Below, one piece after another: positions 30,237 through 40,712 of a stretch of 64,000 bases of DNA. Under the pieces are notes generated by a model that was given only the letters and a program-made list of their open reading frames with translations, was not told where the DNA came from and did no database searches. The stretch comes from Aspidapion aeneum. Its lineage: Eukaryota; Arthropoda; Insecta; Coleoptera; Brentidae. Location of the stretch: assembly GCA_963576565.1 (NCBI GenBank), contig OY755039.1, forward strand, positions 74,914,771 to 74,978,770. Reading direction: 5' to 3'. The translations under genes and the position numbers were made by a program. Position 1 is the stretch's first letter; each line of letters begins with the position of its first letter.

Positions 30237-32747
30237 TCACATGCCGATGGAGTCTATCTTCATGGCTTTTTGCGTACTTTTTATAGTCTCTGTTACAGTT
30301 TCGATTTTTAGATCTCGATGAAGGTCACTATTTCGAACGTACCAAGGTGCATTCACAATGTTTCTTAATACTTTATTTTGAAATCTCTGTACAACTAGAA
30401 TGTTACTCTCTTTAGCACAACCCCATAGTTGAATACCATATGTCCATACTGGTTTCAGTATTTGTCTATAAAGCAGTAACTTATTATGAATTGTTAAATT
30501 GGACTTCCTTCCAATTAGCCAGTTCATTTTTCTATACCTTATCTCAAGTTCTTCTTTTTTTTTCTTAACATGTGCTTTCCAGCGCAATTTGGCATCAAGT
30601 GTCATACCTAGATATTTTGCCTGATTCGAATATGGTACTGGAATGTTGTTAATTGTTATTTGTATGTGATTTATATTTTTGTTTGTAAAATCAACATGAA
30701 TTGATTTGGTTTCATTTAATTTTATTCGCCACTTTGTGGTCCAACTGTGAATTTGGGTGACTGCATCCTGAAGTTTTTCTATGCATTTTTCAATAGATTT
30801 TTCTACCGTCAATAAACCAGTATCATCGGCAAATGTTGCTAAGTGACAATTTTCTGGCTTTGGGATATCACAAGTGAATAATAAGTATAGATAAGGGCCT
30901 AGTACGCTACCCTGGGGCACGCCTGCTTGAATTTCTCTTAAATTTGAGTATGAGTCTTCCTGTTTTACTCTAAAATGTCTATCAGATATGTATGATTCCA
31001 AAATATCCGAATATTGTTTTGGCAGAAACCTTTTTAGTTTAAAATTAAGGCCTTCATGCCACACTTTGTCAAATGCTTGTGCTACATCTAGAAAAACTGC
31101 AGAACAAACTTTTCCCTCTTCTAGTGCTTTTTCTATTATATTAGTAATTCTGTGTACTATCGTGGAATGCTTGTCTCGAAAACCAAATTGATGAGTTGGA
31201 ATAATTTCTTGTCTTTCTATGATGGGTTTTATTCTTTTAAGCAATAATTTTTCATAGAGCTTGGATATAATTGGCAGCAAAGATATTGGCCTGTAAGATG
31301 ACACGTCATGGAGTGGTTTTCCCGGTTTTGGAATCATGATAACTTCTGCAACTTTCCACAGTTTAGGTACATACCCAAGCCTAAAAGACGCATTAATTAG
31401 GTTGCATAGTTTTACGATAGCTTTTCTGGGGAGTTGTTTTATGACTACCCCGTTAATAAGATCATACCCTGGGGCTTTTTTCGAATTAATATTTTTGATT
31501 TCTGTTAATATTTCTTTTGGTGATGTAAGCTTAATATGGTCCTCGATTTGATGGGGTTTATTTAAATGAAAGTGTTCATCTGGTGCTTCGTGGGGCTGAA
31601 ATGTTTTTTCTAAATGACTTGCAAAAATATCTGCTTTTTCTTCGTTACTCCTTGCCCACTGGTTGTTAGATTTTCGTATGGGTGGAATTTGAATAATTGG
31701 TCTTTTAAAATCTTTGGTTGCTTTCCAAAGGGAATAGTCGGTATTTTTATCATCTGTAAGTTCATTAAGAAAATGGTTAATAGATTCATTTTTTATTACT
31801 AGAATTTCTCGCCTAATGCGCTGCGTCATGTTGTTGAGATTTGTTTTGTCCCGAGGATCACGGCTTTGTTGCCACTTTCTTCTTAGTTTCCTTTTTTCCA
31901 ATATAAGGTCTCTAATTTCCTTTGGATAGTTTTTTCCCTTATAAATTCTCTTTGATTTTGGACTGTTTTCCCAAGCTGCTTGTTGAATATTTGTAACAAA
32001 ATAATCAACTTCTTTATCGATTTGTTCTGGCGTTTGCAATGGTACTGATAGGTTTATTTTTTCTGACAGACTTTGTTTAAAACTAATCCAGTCAGTCAGT
32101 TTATTAACTAGTGAGATATTTGCTTCTTTCTTTATTATGTTTTTACTAAGAGTTAGAATAATAGGTGAATGATCTGAGTGTAAATCAAAACTTTCTTCTA
32201 TATCTACAAAACTTAAAGATATATTTTTTACTATAAAAAAATCAATTAGATCTGGAATTTTTCCTGGATCTGTTGGATAGTATGTGGGCTTACCAGTTGA
32301 TATCGGCTCACATTGATATTCACTAATAGCTTGCAAAAGTTCTTTTCCTTTAGAATTCGTCAGTCTAGATCCCCAGTAGGTATTTTTTGCATTAAAGTCA
32401 CCTCCAATTATAAAACGGTTTCCTAATTTTCTGAGAAAATTAAGATATTGATTTTTCTTTAGTAAGTGCCTTGGTGGTATATAGACAGCACTTATGAATA
32501 ATGTATATGTTTTGGTTTTTACACTTACTAATGTAGCTTGAATCTCTATGGTTTTATATCCCATCTCCTCATAATGTGATATATTTTCTTTAATTATTAC
32601 AGCACTTCCCCCATGTGCAGTATTGCTAGGGTGAGTTGTATGATACACTTTATAACCTTTAAATTTAATGTGAGACTGGTTAGTGAAATGCGTTTCTGAC
32701 ACAAGACCATTGGCATTCCAAGCTAGGATTCTAAGATTACTGACCAT
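30237..32747 (-). CDS. LINE C ORF2: endonuclease-reverse transcriptase, 836 aa
   Basis: The start ATG overlaps the ORF1 stop (ATGGTCAGTAA). Endonuclease at about residues 4-200: LRILAWNANG, then SETHF, GGSAVIIK, the catalytic GGDFNAKNTYWGS (about 115) and LHSDHSPI (about 190). Between WNANG and SETHF only two or so residues remain where Jockey proteins usually have about 25-30, so an in-frame deletion has probably removed a helix and strand. RT at about residues 415-690: VSSYRPISLLPIISKLYEKL, FLDVAQAFDKVWHEG, AGVPQGSVLGPYLYLLFT (about 608) and ATFADDTGLLT (catalytic Asp pair near 638), then the thumb KYLGMTLDAKLRWK. The chain stops at SIGM; the next bases in another frame read EAIQLLDNTMLVRE, so the C-terminus is lost by a frameshift. 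Confidence 0.93.
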   Translation of the reverse strand: MVSNLRILAWNANGLVSETHFTNQSHIKFKGYKVYHTTHPSNTAHGGSAVIIKENISHYEEMGYKTIEIQATLVSVKTKTYTLFISAVYIPPRHLLKKNQYLNFLRKLGNRFIIGGDFNAKNTYWGSRLTNSKGKELLQAISEYQCEPISTGKPTYYPTDPGKIPDLIDFFIVKNISLSFVDIEESFDLHSDHSPIILTLSKNIIKKEANISLVNKLTDWISFKQSLSEKINLSVPLQTPEQIDKEVDYFVTNIQQAAWENSPKSKRIYKGKNYPKEIRDLILEKRKLRRKWQQSRDPRDKTNLNNMTQRIRREILVIKNESINHFLNELTDDKNTDYSLWKATKDFKRPIIQIPPIRKSNNQWARSNEEKADIFASHLEKTFQPHEAPDEHFHLNKPHQIEDHIKLTSPKEILTEIKNINSKKAPGYDLINGVVIKQLPRKAIVKLCNLINASFRLGYVPKLWKVAEVIMIPKPGKPLHDVSSYRPISLLPIISKLYEKLLLKRIKPIIERQEIIPTHQFGFRDKHSTIVHRITNIIEKALEEGKVCSAVFLDVAQAFDKVWHEGLNFKLKRFLPKQYSDILESYISDRHFRVKQEDSYSNLREIQAGVPQGSVLGPYLYLLFTCDIPKPENCHLATFADDTGLLTVEKSIEKCIEKLQDAVTQIHSWTTKWRIKLNETKSIHVDFTNKNINHIQITINNIPVPYSNQAKYLGMTLDAKLRWKAHVKKKKEELEIRYRKMNWLIGRKSNLTIHNKLLLYRQILKPVWTYGIQLWGCAKESNILVVQRFQNKVLRNIVNAPWYVRNSDLHRDLKIETVTETIKSTQKAMKIDSIGM

Positions 32748-34134
32748 TTTGAGGCATATTGGTAGCTCCGTTATTGCTACTTTCTAGTTTAGTTAATCGC
32801 TCATCAAGTTTGTTCAATTTCTCCAAAATTAATTGTAGTGTTTGTTCGATAGTATTTTGACTACTGATATTAATATCAGGTATAGTAGCTGTTGCTGCTA
32901 CTTGGCTGTATGTCCTTATCACAGAGTTTTGTGTGACTGTGTTTCTTGTCTGTTGGTTTTGTCTATTTGTACTCACGTTTGGTATGAGATTCGGTTTCTT
33001 AGGTTTATTTTTCAATTTTTGTATTTCCTTAGCAACAAGGCATCCTCTGTAGTTAGCAGGATGCTTGCCTCCACAGTGGATGCATTTTGGCTCAGATTCT
33101 TTTGGTTTGGGGCATTCTACAGTAAGATGTTTCCCCGTGCATTTTACGCAACGTGGTTCTTTAGCGCAATATTTTTGCGTGTGTCCATAAGATTGGCATC
33201 TTTTGCATTGAGGGACTAACTTTGAGGTTTTTAGTGCTTTTATTTCCACTTCAATCCCAAGGATACTGGAAATTTCAAAAATTTTGTTGATATCTTCATC
33301 GTGGCTAAATGTGAGCATAAACATGTTAAGAGGTTGTCCTGTTCTCCATTTAAGTTTGTTGCTGGCCTCCAGTGCCTTAAAACCTTTTTTTTGTAGATCA
33401 GCTACAATTTTTTGTGGGTCACATGAGAAGTGTAGCCTATTCGCTATTACTCTAATTGGCCTTATTTGTTTGTTTTCGTATGAGTGCCATTGATGCTTTA
33501 TTTCATTAAGCATTTTAGTAACCAGCCGATAGCTGTCTGCGTCTTGTACATTTATTTTAATATTTTCGTTATTTAAAACTTTTATTTTAACTCCTTGTAT
33601 GATATTTAACTTTTCATAAATATCATTAAAATTATTTACGCCATTTACCATAATCGGTGGAGGTAATGGAGCTTTTTTAACCTTAGTTGGGGGTTCTTCA
33701 TTTTGTGTTTTATTGGAGGGCTCTCCAGTGCCCGAGCTTTGTTGTGGTGGTGAGAGTGAAGTATCCATTCGACGTTTTTTCCAACCTTTTCCTTTTTGTC
33801 TGATCCACTCAGTTTCTCTTGCCAGATCGTCCTCATCAGTAATGTAGTCCATGTCAGACTCTTCTTTTTTAGTGACTTTTGTCTCTAAATCTGCAAATTT
33901 TCTTTGCATACTTTCCAGTTGACTTCGGAGATAATCCACTTGTACACTAAGTGAATTTTTTTCGTTTTGGGATTTTTTCCATTCGCTATATAAAACTTCT
34001 TCATTTTGTGTTCTAGCATGGCTATCCTGAAATAATTCGGCATTATCCATTTTTTCTTGATTTTGTTTGGGCTTTTCGCTAATTTTTAAAACAAGTTTTA
34101 CAGGTGATGGTACACTTTTTTTGCTTTTAAACAT
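32737..34134 (-). CDS. LINE C ORF1: gag-like nucleic-acid-binding protein, 465 aa
   Basis: A basic N-terminus and a coiled-coil-prone region at about residues 45-90 (NEKNSLSVQVDYLRSQLES) are followed by an acidic stretch and a KKRR cluster. The PRE_C2HC-type region starts at about residue 155 (PLPPPIMVNGVNNFNDIYE). Three knuckles follow at about residues 310-365: CKRCQSYGHTQKYC, CVKCTGKHLTVEC and CIHCGGKHPANYRGC, all with intact ligands. A Gln/Asn/Thr-rich linker and a second heptad-like stretch (LQLILEKLNKLDERLTKLES) end the protein. It is open throughout from ATG to TAA. Role by family: RNA chaperone and RNP formation. Confidence 0.93.
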   Translation of the reverse strand: MFKSKKSVPSPVKLVLKISEKPKQNQEKMDNAELFQDSHARTQNEEVLYSEWKKSQNEKNSLSVQVDYLRSQLESMQRKFADLETKVTKKEESDMDYITDEDDLARETEWIRQKGKGWKKRRMDTSLSPPQQSSGTGEPSNKTQNEEPPTKVKKAPLPPPIMVNGVNNFNDIYEKLNIIQGVKIKVLNNENIKINVQDADSYRLVTKMLNEIKHQWHSYENKQIRPIRVIANRLHFSCDPQKIVADLQKKGFKALEASNKLKWRTGQPLNMFMLTFSHDEDINKIFEISSILGIEVEIKALKTSKLVPQCKRCQSYGHTQKYCAKEPRCVKCTGKHLTVECPKPKESEPKCIHCGGKHPANYRGCLVAKEIQKLKNKPKKPNLIPNVSTNRQNQQTRNTVTQNSVIRTYSQVAATATIPDINISSQNTIEQTLQLILEKLNKLDERLTKLESSNNGATNMPQNGQ

Positions 34135-34349
34135 GATATATTATTTATAATACACATTGTATATAGATTTTTAACATAGGTATTTCGCGCGCGAGGTTTA
34201 TTGTAAACAAAACAAACTTCGACTTTGACCTCGTTAGTACTATCATGCAGGTACGATGCAATATAACCGTACTGAACTGCGATCGAACGAATACTGTTAT
34301 TGCAATTTAATGTCAATGTATGTAGTGATACCTGACTGTTTCTTGGATC

Positions 34350-34405
34350 ATCTAGAGCAGCTTTCATTTTGTTTTTAAAATGCCCTACAGCTCTTCTCCT
34401 CAACT
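34350..34405 (-). other. Exon-like island upstream of LINE C
   Basis: On the minus strand a polypyrimidine-poor acceptor (TTTCTTGTAG) precedes an open stretch reading LRRRAVGHFKNKMKAALDD then PRNSQ, closed by CAG then GTATCA. The composition is protein-like, but 19 codons are too few to assign and it may be element 5' UTR. Confidence 0.25.
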
Positions 34406-34412
34406 ACAAGAA

Positions 34413-34690
34413 ATTTAGTCTCTTTGATCTGTGGTGGGTCTTTTTGTGTGTTGCCTCCAAGTGGTTCAATGATTCTGGCCATTTAGTCTCTTTAATCTGT
34501 GCTGGGTCTTAAATCACAAAAATCTATGTATATATGCCCCATGACGTTTTCTTTGATCTATGGTGGGTATTTTATGTGTGTTGCCTCCAGTGGTTCAATG
34601 ATTCTGTCCATTTACTCCCTTTGATCTGTAGTGGGTCTTTTTGAGTTTTTTTGTGTGTTGTTTTCAAGTGGTTCATCACATAACTGATCG
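34413..34690 (+). repeat. Four ~65-70 bp tandem units
   Basis: TCTTTGATCTGTGGTGGGTC-like starts occur near 34416, 34487, 34550 and 34617; three of them continue with TTTTGTGTGTTGCCTCCAAG and GTGGTTCAATGATTCTG. The second unit has different inside sequence. Confidence 0.8.
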
Positions 34691-35520
34691 AATCTAAACC
34701 CTGCTTTAGTATTGGGTTTACCTATAACAATAAGAAAATACAGGGTTTTACTAAATTAAACAACCTTATTTTAAGAGGTGAAACTATATATGATTTTTTA
34801 AGACAGAAATTGATAACAAAAGGTTTGCAGAAATATGTTTATAAGACTTTTAATAAGAGGGTGATGCTGAAAATTTTAAGATGCTCTGATAAAAGGTAAT
34901 AATTTTTTTTGAATAAAAATATAATTGAATGTAGTGGCAAACCTGGCGAATAATTTAGCTATCACCCAAAACTGTATAAAAATCTGATCCTACACTAACT
35001 ATAGTTTTTTTTTATTTTGGCGGTTAAATCATGACATATTTCCATTAGTTTAAATGATAGAATGCCAATGAATGAGCTATGAGTATTTTAAATAAAATGT
35101 TATAATGATTTTTGATCAACGGCAAACGTTTCATACCAATGTTAAAAACAATTTTGAAATCTCCAAATATTTTTAAAACATTTTAATTAAAAAGACACTC
35201 ACCAGGATTTTTGCTATTGTTTTTTTGAAGATAATGATGAACATGTTGTAGCTATGATAGCTAATCCAGCTGTAAACACTGACCAGAACAACAGTGTTGC
35301 TTCCAAGTGGTTCACCACATAATGGATCAAATTTAAACCCCGCATTAGTATTGGGTTCACCTATAACAATAAGAAAATACAGGGTGTGACATAATTAAAT
35401 AACCATATTTTAACAGGTGAATCTGTATATAATTTTTGAAGACAGAAATTGGTACCTAACAAAAGGTTTGCGGAAATATGTTTATAAGAACTTTTTAAAT
35501 GAGGGTTATGATCTGATCCT
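34664..35520 (+). repeat. Direct duplication of a ~210 bp block, plus inverted partner
   Basis: 34664-34870 and 35305-35520 share TTTAGTATTGGGTT, ACCTATAACAATAAGAAAAT, ACAGGG, GACAGAAATTG and CAAAAGGTTTGC. A neighbouring part of the first copy (34930-34990, AATAATTTAGC, AAAATCTGATCCTACA) returns inverted at about 35950-36005. The unit is therefore a mobile or palindromic repeat rather than a simple duplication. Confidence 0.75.
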
Positions 35521-36087
35521 ACACTTACTATGAAAAAAGTAAATGTGTATTGAAAAAATACATATTTCTCAACTCACAAGCTACAGCGATTTTTTTTGTA
35601 CAATTTTATAATGCCCTTGTCACATTTAAAAAAAAGCTTACAAAATACTTTTTTGTGTAGTTTTAGGCAAAACTGGCTGACACCATTCGAAAGAAAGGTC
35701 AAAATTTTATAGCTCCTTACAATTTCGTATCTATTGGACACAGGATGGTCAAGAAATAAATTTTTAAATTTAGCAATTTCAATTGTAAATAAAATTTTCA
35801 AGTGTAAAATGTTTACACCTTTTTCGAATGTTGAAAGTCAGTTTTGAAGCTTTTTAATAAAGGTTCTATAAAATTATATGAAAGACATATCTGATCTGTA
35901 GGTTCATTGAATATTGGCTGAGAAACAGAGTGAAGGTTTTAAATCTACTCTTTTGATAGTTACTGTAGGATCAGATTTTCATTGTTTGGTTGCTAAATTA
36001 TTGGCCACTACTGTATAGTATTATATAATTATACAAGTGACTCTTTTTGATTCCAAGAAGAAAAGTATGTAGCCTATCTTACCTTTT
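35521..36087. other. No gene seen
   Basis: AT-rich; contains the inverted partner noted for the 34.7-35.5 kb repeat. Confidence 0.4.
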
Positions 36088-36185
36088 GCTAGGTGTGTAG
36101 CAAGTTTCTGGCTTTCCAAAAGTCAACTTGAGCTGGTGAGTCCTTGGTGGTGGTGGTTCTCACCTGCCAGGCCAATTGTGACCTG
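36088..36185 (-). other. Exon-like island with good splice consensus
   Basis: Minus strand: TTTATTTACAG precedes a GC-richer 98 bp block which ends AAAAG followed by GTAAGA. One frame reads SQLAWQVRTTTTKDSPAQVD then FWKARNLLHT-stop, another EPPPPRTHQLKLTFGKPETC after an early stop. No frame is open across the full block, so if it is an exon it is non-coding, terminal or decayed. Family unknown. Confidence 0.25.
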
Positions 36186-37296
36186 TAAATAATTTTTTTA
36201 TTTAATTTTACCTGATTTAAAGACTGTTAAAATGACAAGTTTGATATGCTAAGATGAAGTTTTAATTTACTGTCATCAGAAAATATCTGTTCCTTCAGGG
36301 TATCAAATCAACCACAGGTTTGGCAGACGATTTCACAGATTTTGATAAAATTTGGATATATGAGTGGGATAAAAATTCCAAAATATTTTTTTTTCTGATA
36401 CTTTTTTTTAATTAATTTTCAAAAATCGAAAACTTGACCCATTTTGGTCCAACACAGCGTCACAAAAATTAAAATATCTTGAGGACAACTTATCGCAGAT
36501 TGATCAGATATAGCTCGTTATAAAGGCAATTTAAATACATTTCCAACGATGTGTCACATGACCTATTATATTTGCATCCCCTTTTTTTGAAATATGGAAA
36601 AAAATTAATTTTTTTCAAAAAAGTCATTCTTGATTTTTTTGAAAAAAAATTCTAAATGGAGACATTATGGGTTCATGGTAAAAAAAAAACAAAAACCAAA
36701 TAAAAGCAACAAAAATCTGAAGGAAAAAGTTATATTTTTAATATTAATTCGTTGTAGGTAAATTAAAGCTAACATAAAAATACCCCCTTTTTTTCATCCT
36801 GTAAGTCTTTTTATGGGTCTAAAACTTGTGTTTTTATTTGTGCAAATTTGTTTATTCCTGTCATGTCTACTTTTTCATTGGTGAGTTATTCCCAGCCTAT
36901 CAGACCAGACAATCTGTGCCTGTTTGATACAGGAAAATTCCTGCAAGGAATTGTCGCAAAAACACGCCAGAATGCCGATTTTATTTATTTAAACCTGATC
37001 TGTTGATAGTGTTACACTTCTATATTATACTATTAAAAATGTAAAGAAATTAAAGATAATCCAAAAGATTGGTCTAAAATATTTGCGACCAGGTGTGGGG
37101 ATAAAACTGAAGAAACATTCTGGAAAATTGAGAAATGTTTCAGAAAATATGTGCTGTGTGTCGAATGAAACTCATAAAAAGTTTTTAAAAAAATAATTCG
37201 CCTGAAGCAGCAGTATGTATATTTGCATAGCTTGTTAAAACTAATTATTATTGATAGGAAGCAAGCCATTTTTATGGTATAAAGATTTTTGCCCGT

Positions 37297-38042
37297 TTTT
37301 ACCGTCCTAGCCAGCATAGCAATGGCTAGAGAAGGTATTGTTTTCGATTTTTTTTCAGATAACTCCAAAAATGTGTTATTTGTGAGGGGTGATCAGCTGC
37401 CCACAGTAGGTGTACAAATTTTTCTACAGGACCCCACAGGATTGTACAGGACTATACAGGACCCCGAGGGTACTGGCGCCTAAGGGGTGCCCAAGGGGGT
37501 GCCCGAATCATGATTAAGTCCTAAGGTCGGCAAAGGCAAATCGGCTCTCTAAGAAAAATGAGTTTTTTTTTTGGTCGCGAATTTTTTTATGGGCGCCTTT
37601 TCAGCCACAGAACTATACAGGACCCCAGAGGCAGAACTATACAGGACTTGTACAGGACATGTATAGTCCTACAGGACCAAAAATTTATTAAAGTTCTGTA
37701 GGACAGTGTACAAATTTGGTTCAGCTGATCACCCCTCGGTTGTTTGGGTGTATTTTGACCAGTCCACGATAGCTCCGAAACCGCTGAACCGATTTTCATG
37801 AGATTTAGTGCTTGACACTGTAACGATCTGAAAAAAGTTTAGTCGAAATCCATTAATGTTAATGACAGTGTTTTTACAGTTAAGGAATTCAAAAAATTAT
37901 AATTTTTAAAGCAGCATCGCATCAATATACGGTTTTTGGAATATAGTAGAAGACATTTTTTTCAATAATTTGTATAAATATAAAAAAATCCGTAGAAGCT
38001 TTGGTTTCTGAAATATTTACAAAAAATCTTTTTAGCTGGACC
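37297..38042 (-). mobile_element. TACCTTCCTAGCC-family element, interrupted
   Basis: It matches, in opposite orientation, the 438 bp element at 59204-59641: CTAGCC at the left end, GGCTAGAGAAGGTATTGTTTTCG, CAGATAACTCC, AGCTCCGAAACC and CTGAACCGATTTTCATGA, ending ATATTTACAAAAAATC then TAGCTGG. A 356 bp hAT-like element sits inside it. Confidence 0.7.
37383..37738. mobile_element. hAT-like 356 bp element with 8 bp target duplication
   Basis: Ends GAGGGGTGATCAGCTG and CAGCTGATCACCCCTC. Flanks GTTATTTG (37375-37382) and GTTGTTTG (37739-37746) differ at one base. The related element at 59.5 kb has the site uninterrupted (GTTATTTGGGTGT on its coding orientation), which supports insertion with an 8 bp duplication as in the hAT superfamily. 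Many copies of TACAGGAC occur close to both ends, likely transposase-binding repeats. Non-coding. Confidence 0.85.
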
Positions 38043-38740
38043 AATTCTCATGATACATACATACATACATAAATGAAACTATTTGTAAAAATTTTCATAA
38101 TTTTCACTCTTTAATTAGATTATAACATATATTTTTTTTCATACTGAACCCATGATTTCTCGATTTCAAAATGTGGCACATAGTTTCCTAAAGCATTGAT
38201 AAAAAAAATACTTTTTTTTTTTAAATCAAAAATGAATTTTTTGTTTTAATTAAAAAAAAAATCAAAATTTCAAAATAAAAACTGATAAAAATATAATCGG
38301 TCATATGACACATCTTTGGAAAGGTATTTCAACTACCTTTGAAACGAGCTACATCTTATAGACCTACGGTAAGTAGTTCTCAAGATATTCTAATTTTTGT
38401 GAAGCTGTGTTGGACTAATATTGGTCAATTTTTCGATATTTGAAAATAAATTTAAAAAAAACTACTGATCAGAAAAAAAAAATTATTTGATATGAAATTA
38501 CCCTTCAAATTAAAAAGATACAGATAGTCTATAGTTCACTGGTCTATTTTTTAAGTAATGAGTGACAGGCTAAATTTCTAAATAAAAAAATAGCTTCATT
38601 TCACAAAAAATAGCCTCAAAAAAAATAGTTGCAAGCCTGATTAAGTACACCTTAATGGAAAAAGTTTGTGATTATTATTTGGCAAGTCTGAAATAAATCA
38701 TATTTATTTTTTGTGAACTTTTTCATTGACCAACTATATA

Positions 38741-39410
38741 CAGGGAGTTTCAAAATTCATTAACATAATTTTAGTGTTGAATTCTCTGAGTGATTCTAAG
38801 ACAAAATTTTCATATAAATATAGGTCCTCAAACCCCTTGTTTTGAGATACAGGGTGTAATATTTTTTGTAGTTTTTGTCTATAGCTAGTCCAGTTTTTCA
38901 GATATTTAGCTCAAATTTGGCACATATATTTAGCTTAGGCACTCACTACACTATTAGACATGCCATATAATAGTAAAAATCTACAGGGTGATTCTTTTTC
39001 CGGGGTCTTGTCACCTTTTCCCCCTGATTTTTTTTTGTAAGCCACTGGTAGATTTTAAAACAAGAAATAAAATAGCTGTTTCATTTGCAATTTTTTTTGT
39101 TTTTTGCAATATTTCACATCTCTAACTGTTTTAGAAAAAATCGCTGTTGAACCAAACACTTCTAAGTATCAGAAAATAAAAAAATATATGGGAACTATAT
39201 GAAAACAAATTAATTAAAACACATTTGGTTCATCTCAAAACTGCAGAAAATATAAAAAAAACTAAATTTTAACACCCTGTAGGTATCTCTGAAACTAAGT
39301 GTTTGTGGACCTATGCTTGTTTGTGGACCTATGCTTATAAACTGTTTGTTTGTCTTGAAATCACTCAAGGAATTTAGCATTAAAATTATGTTATTGAATT
39401 TTGTCCCAAA
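38741..39410. mobile_element. ~670 bp TIR element (TACAGGGAGTTTC)
   Basis: The left end TTCAAAATTCATTAACATAA and TTTTAGTGTTGAATTC match the right end in inverted order (TTAGCATTAAAATTATG, TTATTGAATTTTG). GAGTGATT and AAGACAAA are shared further in. TA lies at the left edge; the right edge is ragged (GTCCCAAA). No transposase. Confidence 0.75.
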
Positions 39411-40140
39411 AAAAGCATAAATTTTTCATTGTCCATTTACTCAATGCAAAGTGTTTATTAAGGCATAGAGCAAGTAATTTTCAAACAAGGATGACATAGA
39501 TATTTAGTAGGTATACTTGGTCTATCAAATCAAAACTAGAATCTTTATTAATGCATATAGCAGTTACAAATAAAATAGTAGGTACTAACAGTATTGTCAC
39601 ATCAAAAAAAAATTATAATAATGCCATTTTATAAATAAAATTACTAAAGTGCAAGTTATCATAATTCACACAATCAGAATATGACTTTTTATCACAACCT
39701 ATAACTTATTTATTTATTTATTCATATATACCTATATATAGGACCCTTGAAAGTTAGTCTAGTAGGTAGATAGGTAGTTATTAGGTTAGATAATATAAAT
39801 CTGTATCTTTTATTTGCTTGTACGCTGTTGATATGTTAAATAAATAAAATACAATTTCAATATCTCACTAGTTAATTTCTTTATAGCAAGAAATAACCAT
39901 CCTCTCCCACTCTTCTTAAAAATTTTCTCTGCACTCTCTCTAAGCTCTCTTTATGACCACTAAAAGAAACCTGCCGAACTGAAATGGAACACCAAACAAA
40001 CAAGTGCACAGTATACATTGTTGAATCATAATGCCTCAATAAAAATTTTACATTTGTCATAAGACAATGGAAAGGTAATACCATGATTTCTCCCTAATGT
40101 CAATTACTGTGTCTTTTCTTGGGACAGTCCAGTGCACTTT
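39411..40140. other. No gene seen
   Basis: AT-rich; no coding or repeat pair recognised. Confidence 0.4.
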
Positions 40141-40712
40141 AAGCCTTTTTCCTCGCAGTAACTACAAGTTACCAGGTAACCTGGTTACTCGTTTTCTGTT
40201 TTTCTTCGCTGAGTAACACTAACTATGACGTCACGAGTAACCACACAGTGTAACCAGCCTAGCAGACGTGGGTGCTGAAATATTTTGAGGTTAAGATTGT
40301 TTTTTTTTCAAAATGTTTGATTTTAATTAATATATTAACAACGAATTATGTTTGCTAACGGTAGAAAATGAAGCAGATTATAACAGATTATTAATTGGTA
40401 AGTTATTTCTTAAAATTTTTCATAGTAATCTTTTTTAAAGCTAGGTTCACATGAATTAATAACAGATCTTCCAACTTGTACAAGTCAAGAAATTAAACTA
40501 TCAACCCCTATTAAATTAACTATTTGAAAAATAGTGCTCAGCTACTAATTTCACCCACCCTTCTTTTTCTATGGAATACAAGGGAGTGTGAGTCAATTGA
40601 AAATGTCATCCACAGCTGACTCTCTGACGTCATACAGCGGTTACTCCAAGTAACTGTGACATCATTTCCAGTAACTTAAATCAGTGACTAGTAACCTCGA
40701 GGAAAAAGGCTT
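40141..40712. mobile_element. 572 bp element with perfect 15 bp TIRs
   Basis: Ends AAGCCTTTTTCCTCG and CGAGGAAAAAGGCTT. Close to both ends are multiple GTTACT/AGTAAC motifs (GTTACCAGGTAACC, GGTTACTCG, AGTAACC on the left; GGTTACTCC, AGTAACTG, AGTAACCTCG on the right) plus TGACGTCA-like blocks. These look like subterminal transposase-binding sites. Target duplication not clear (T-rich flanks). Non-coding. Confidence 0.85.

Larger units (their letters stand above)
29940..34330 (-). mobile_element. Jockey-type LINE C with two long ORFs
   Basis: ORF1 (32737-34134) and ORF2 (30237-32747) are both open, overlap by 11 bases in different frames, and are followed by a ~270 bp 3' UTR ending in A-rich sequence (T runs near 29946-29968 on the plus strand). 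The 5' UTR reaches to about 34330. It is the best-preserved element in the window, hence probably the youngest large insertion. It meets LINE B tail to tail. Confidence 0.87.
36330..38520. repeat. Inverted repeat pair enclosing nested elements
   Basis: 36385-36700 and 38120-38500 are inverted copies: for example CATTTTGGTCCAACACAGC (36438) against GCTGTGTTGGACTAATATTGG (38403), and ATATCTTGAGGACAAC against AGTTCTCAAGATAT. Between them lies another element (37297-38042). Confidence 0.8.

Noticed and set aside
32842..33219. 125-codon plus-strand frame inside LINE C
   Set aside because: Shadow of ORF1 on the opposite strand; hydrophobic, Cys-rich text typical of antisense reading.
34098..34403. 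101-codon minus-strand frame upstream of LINE C
   Set aside because: It overlaps the ORF1 start and the likely 5' UTR in another frame and has no domain; only the short exon-like part at its upstream end was kept as a weak candidate.
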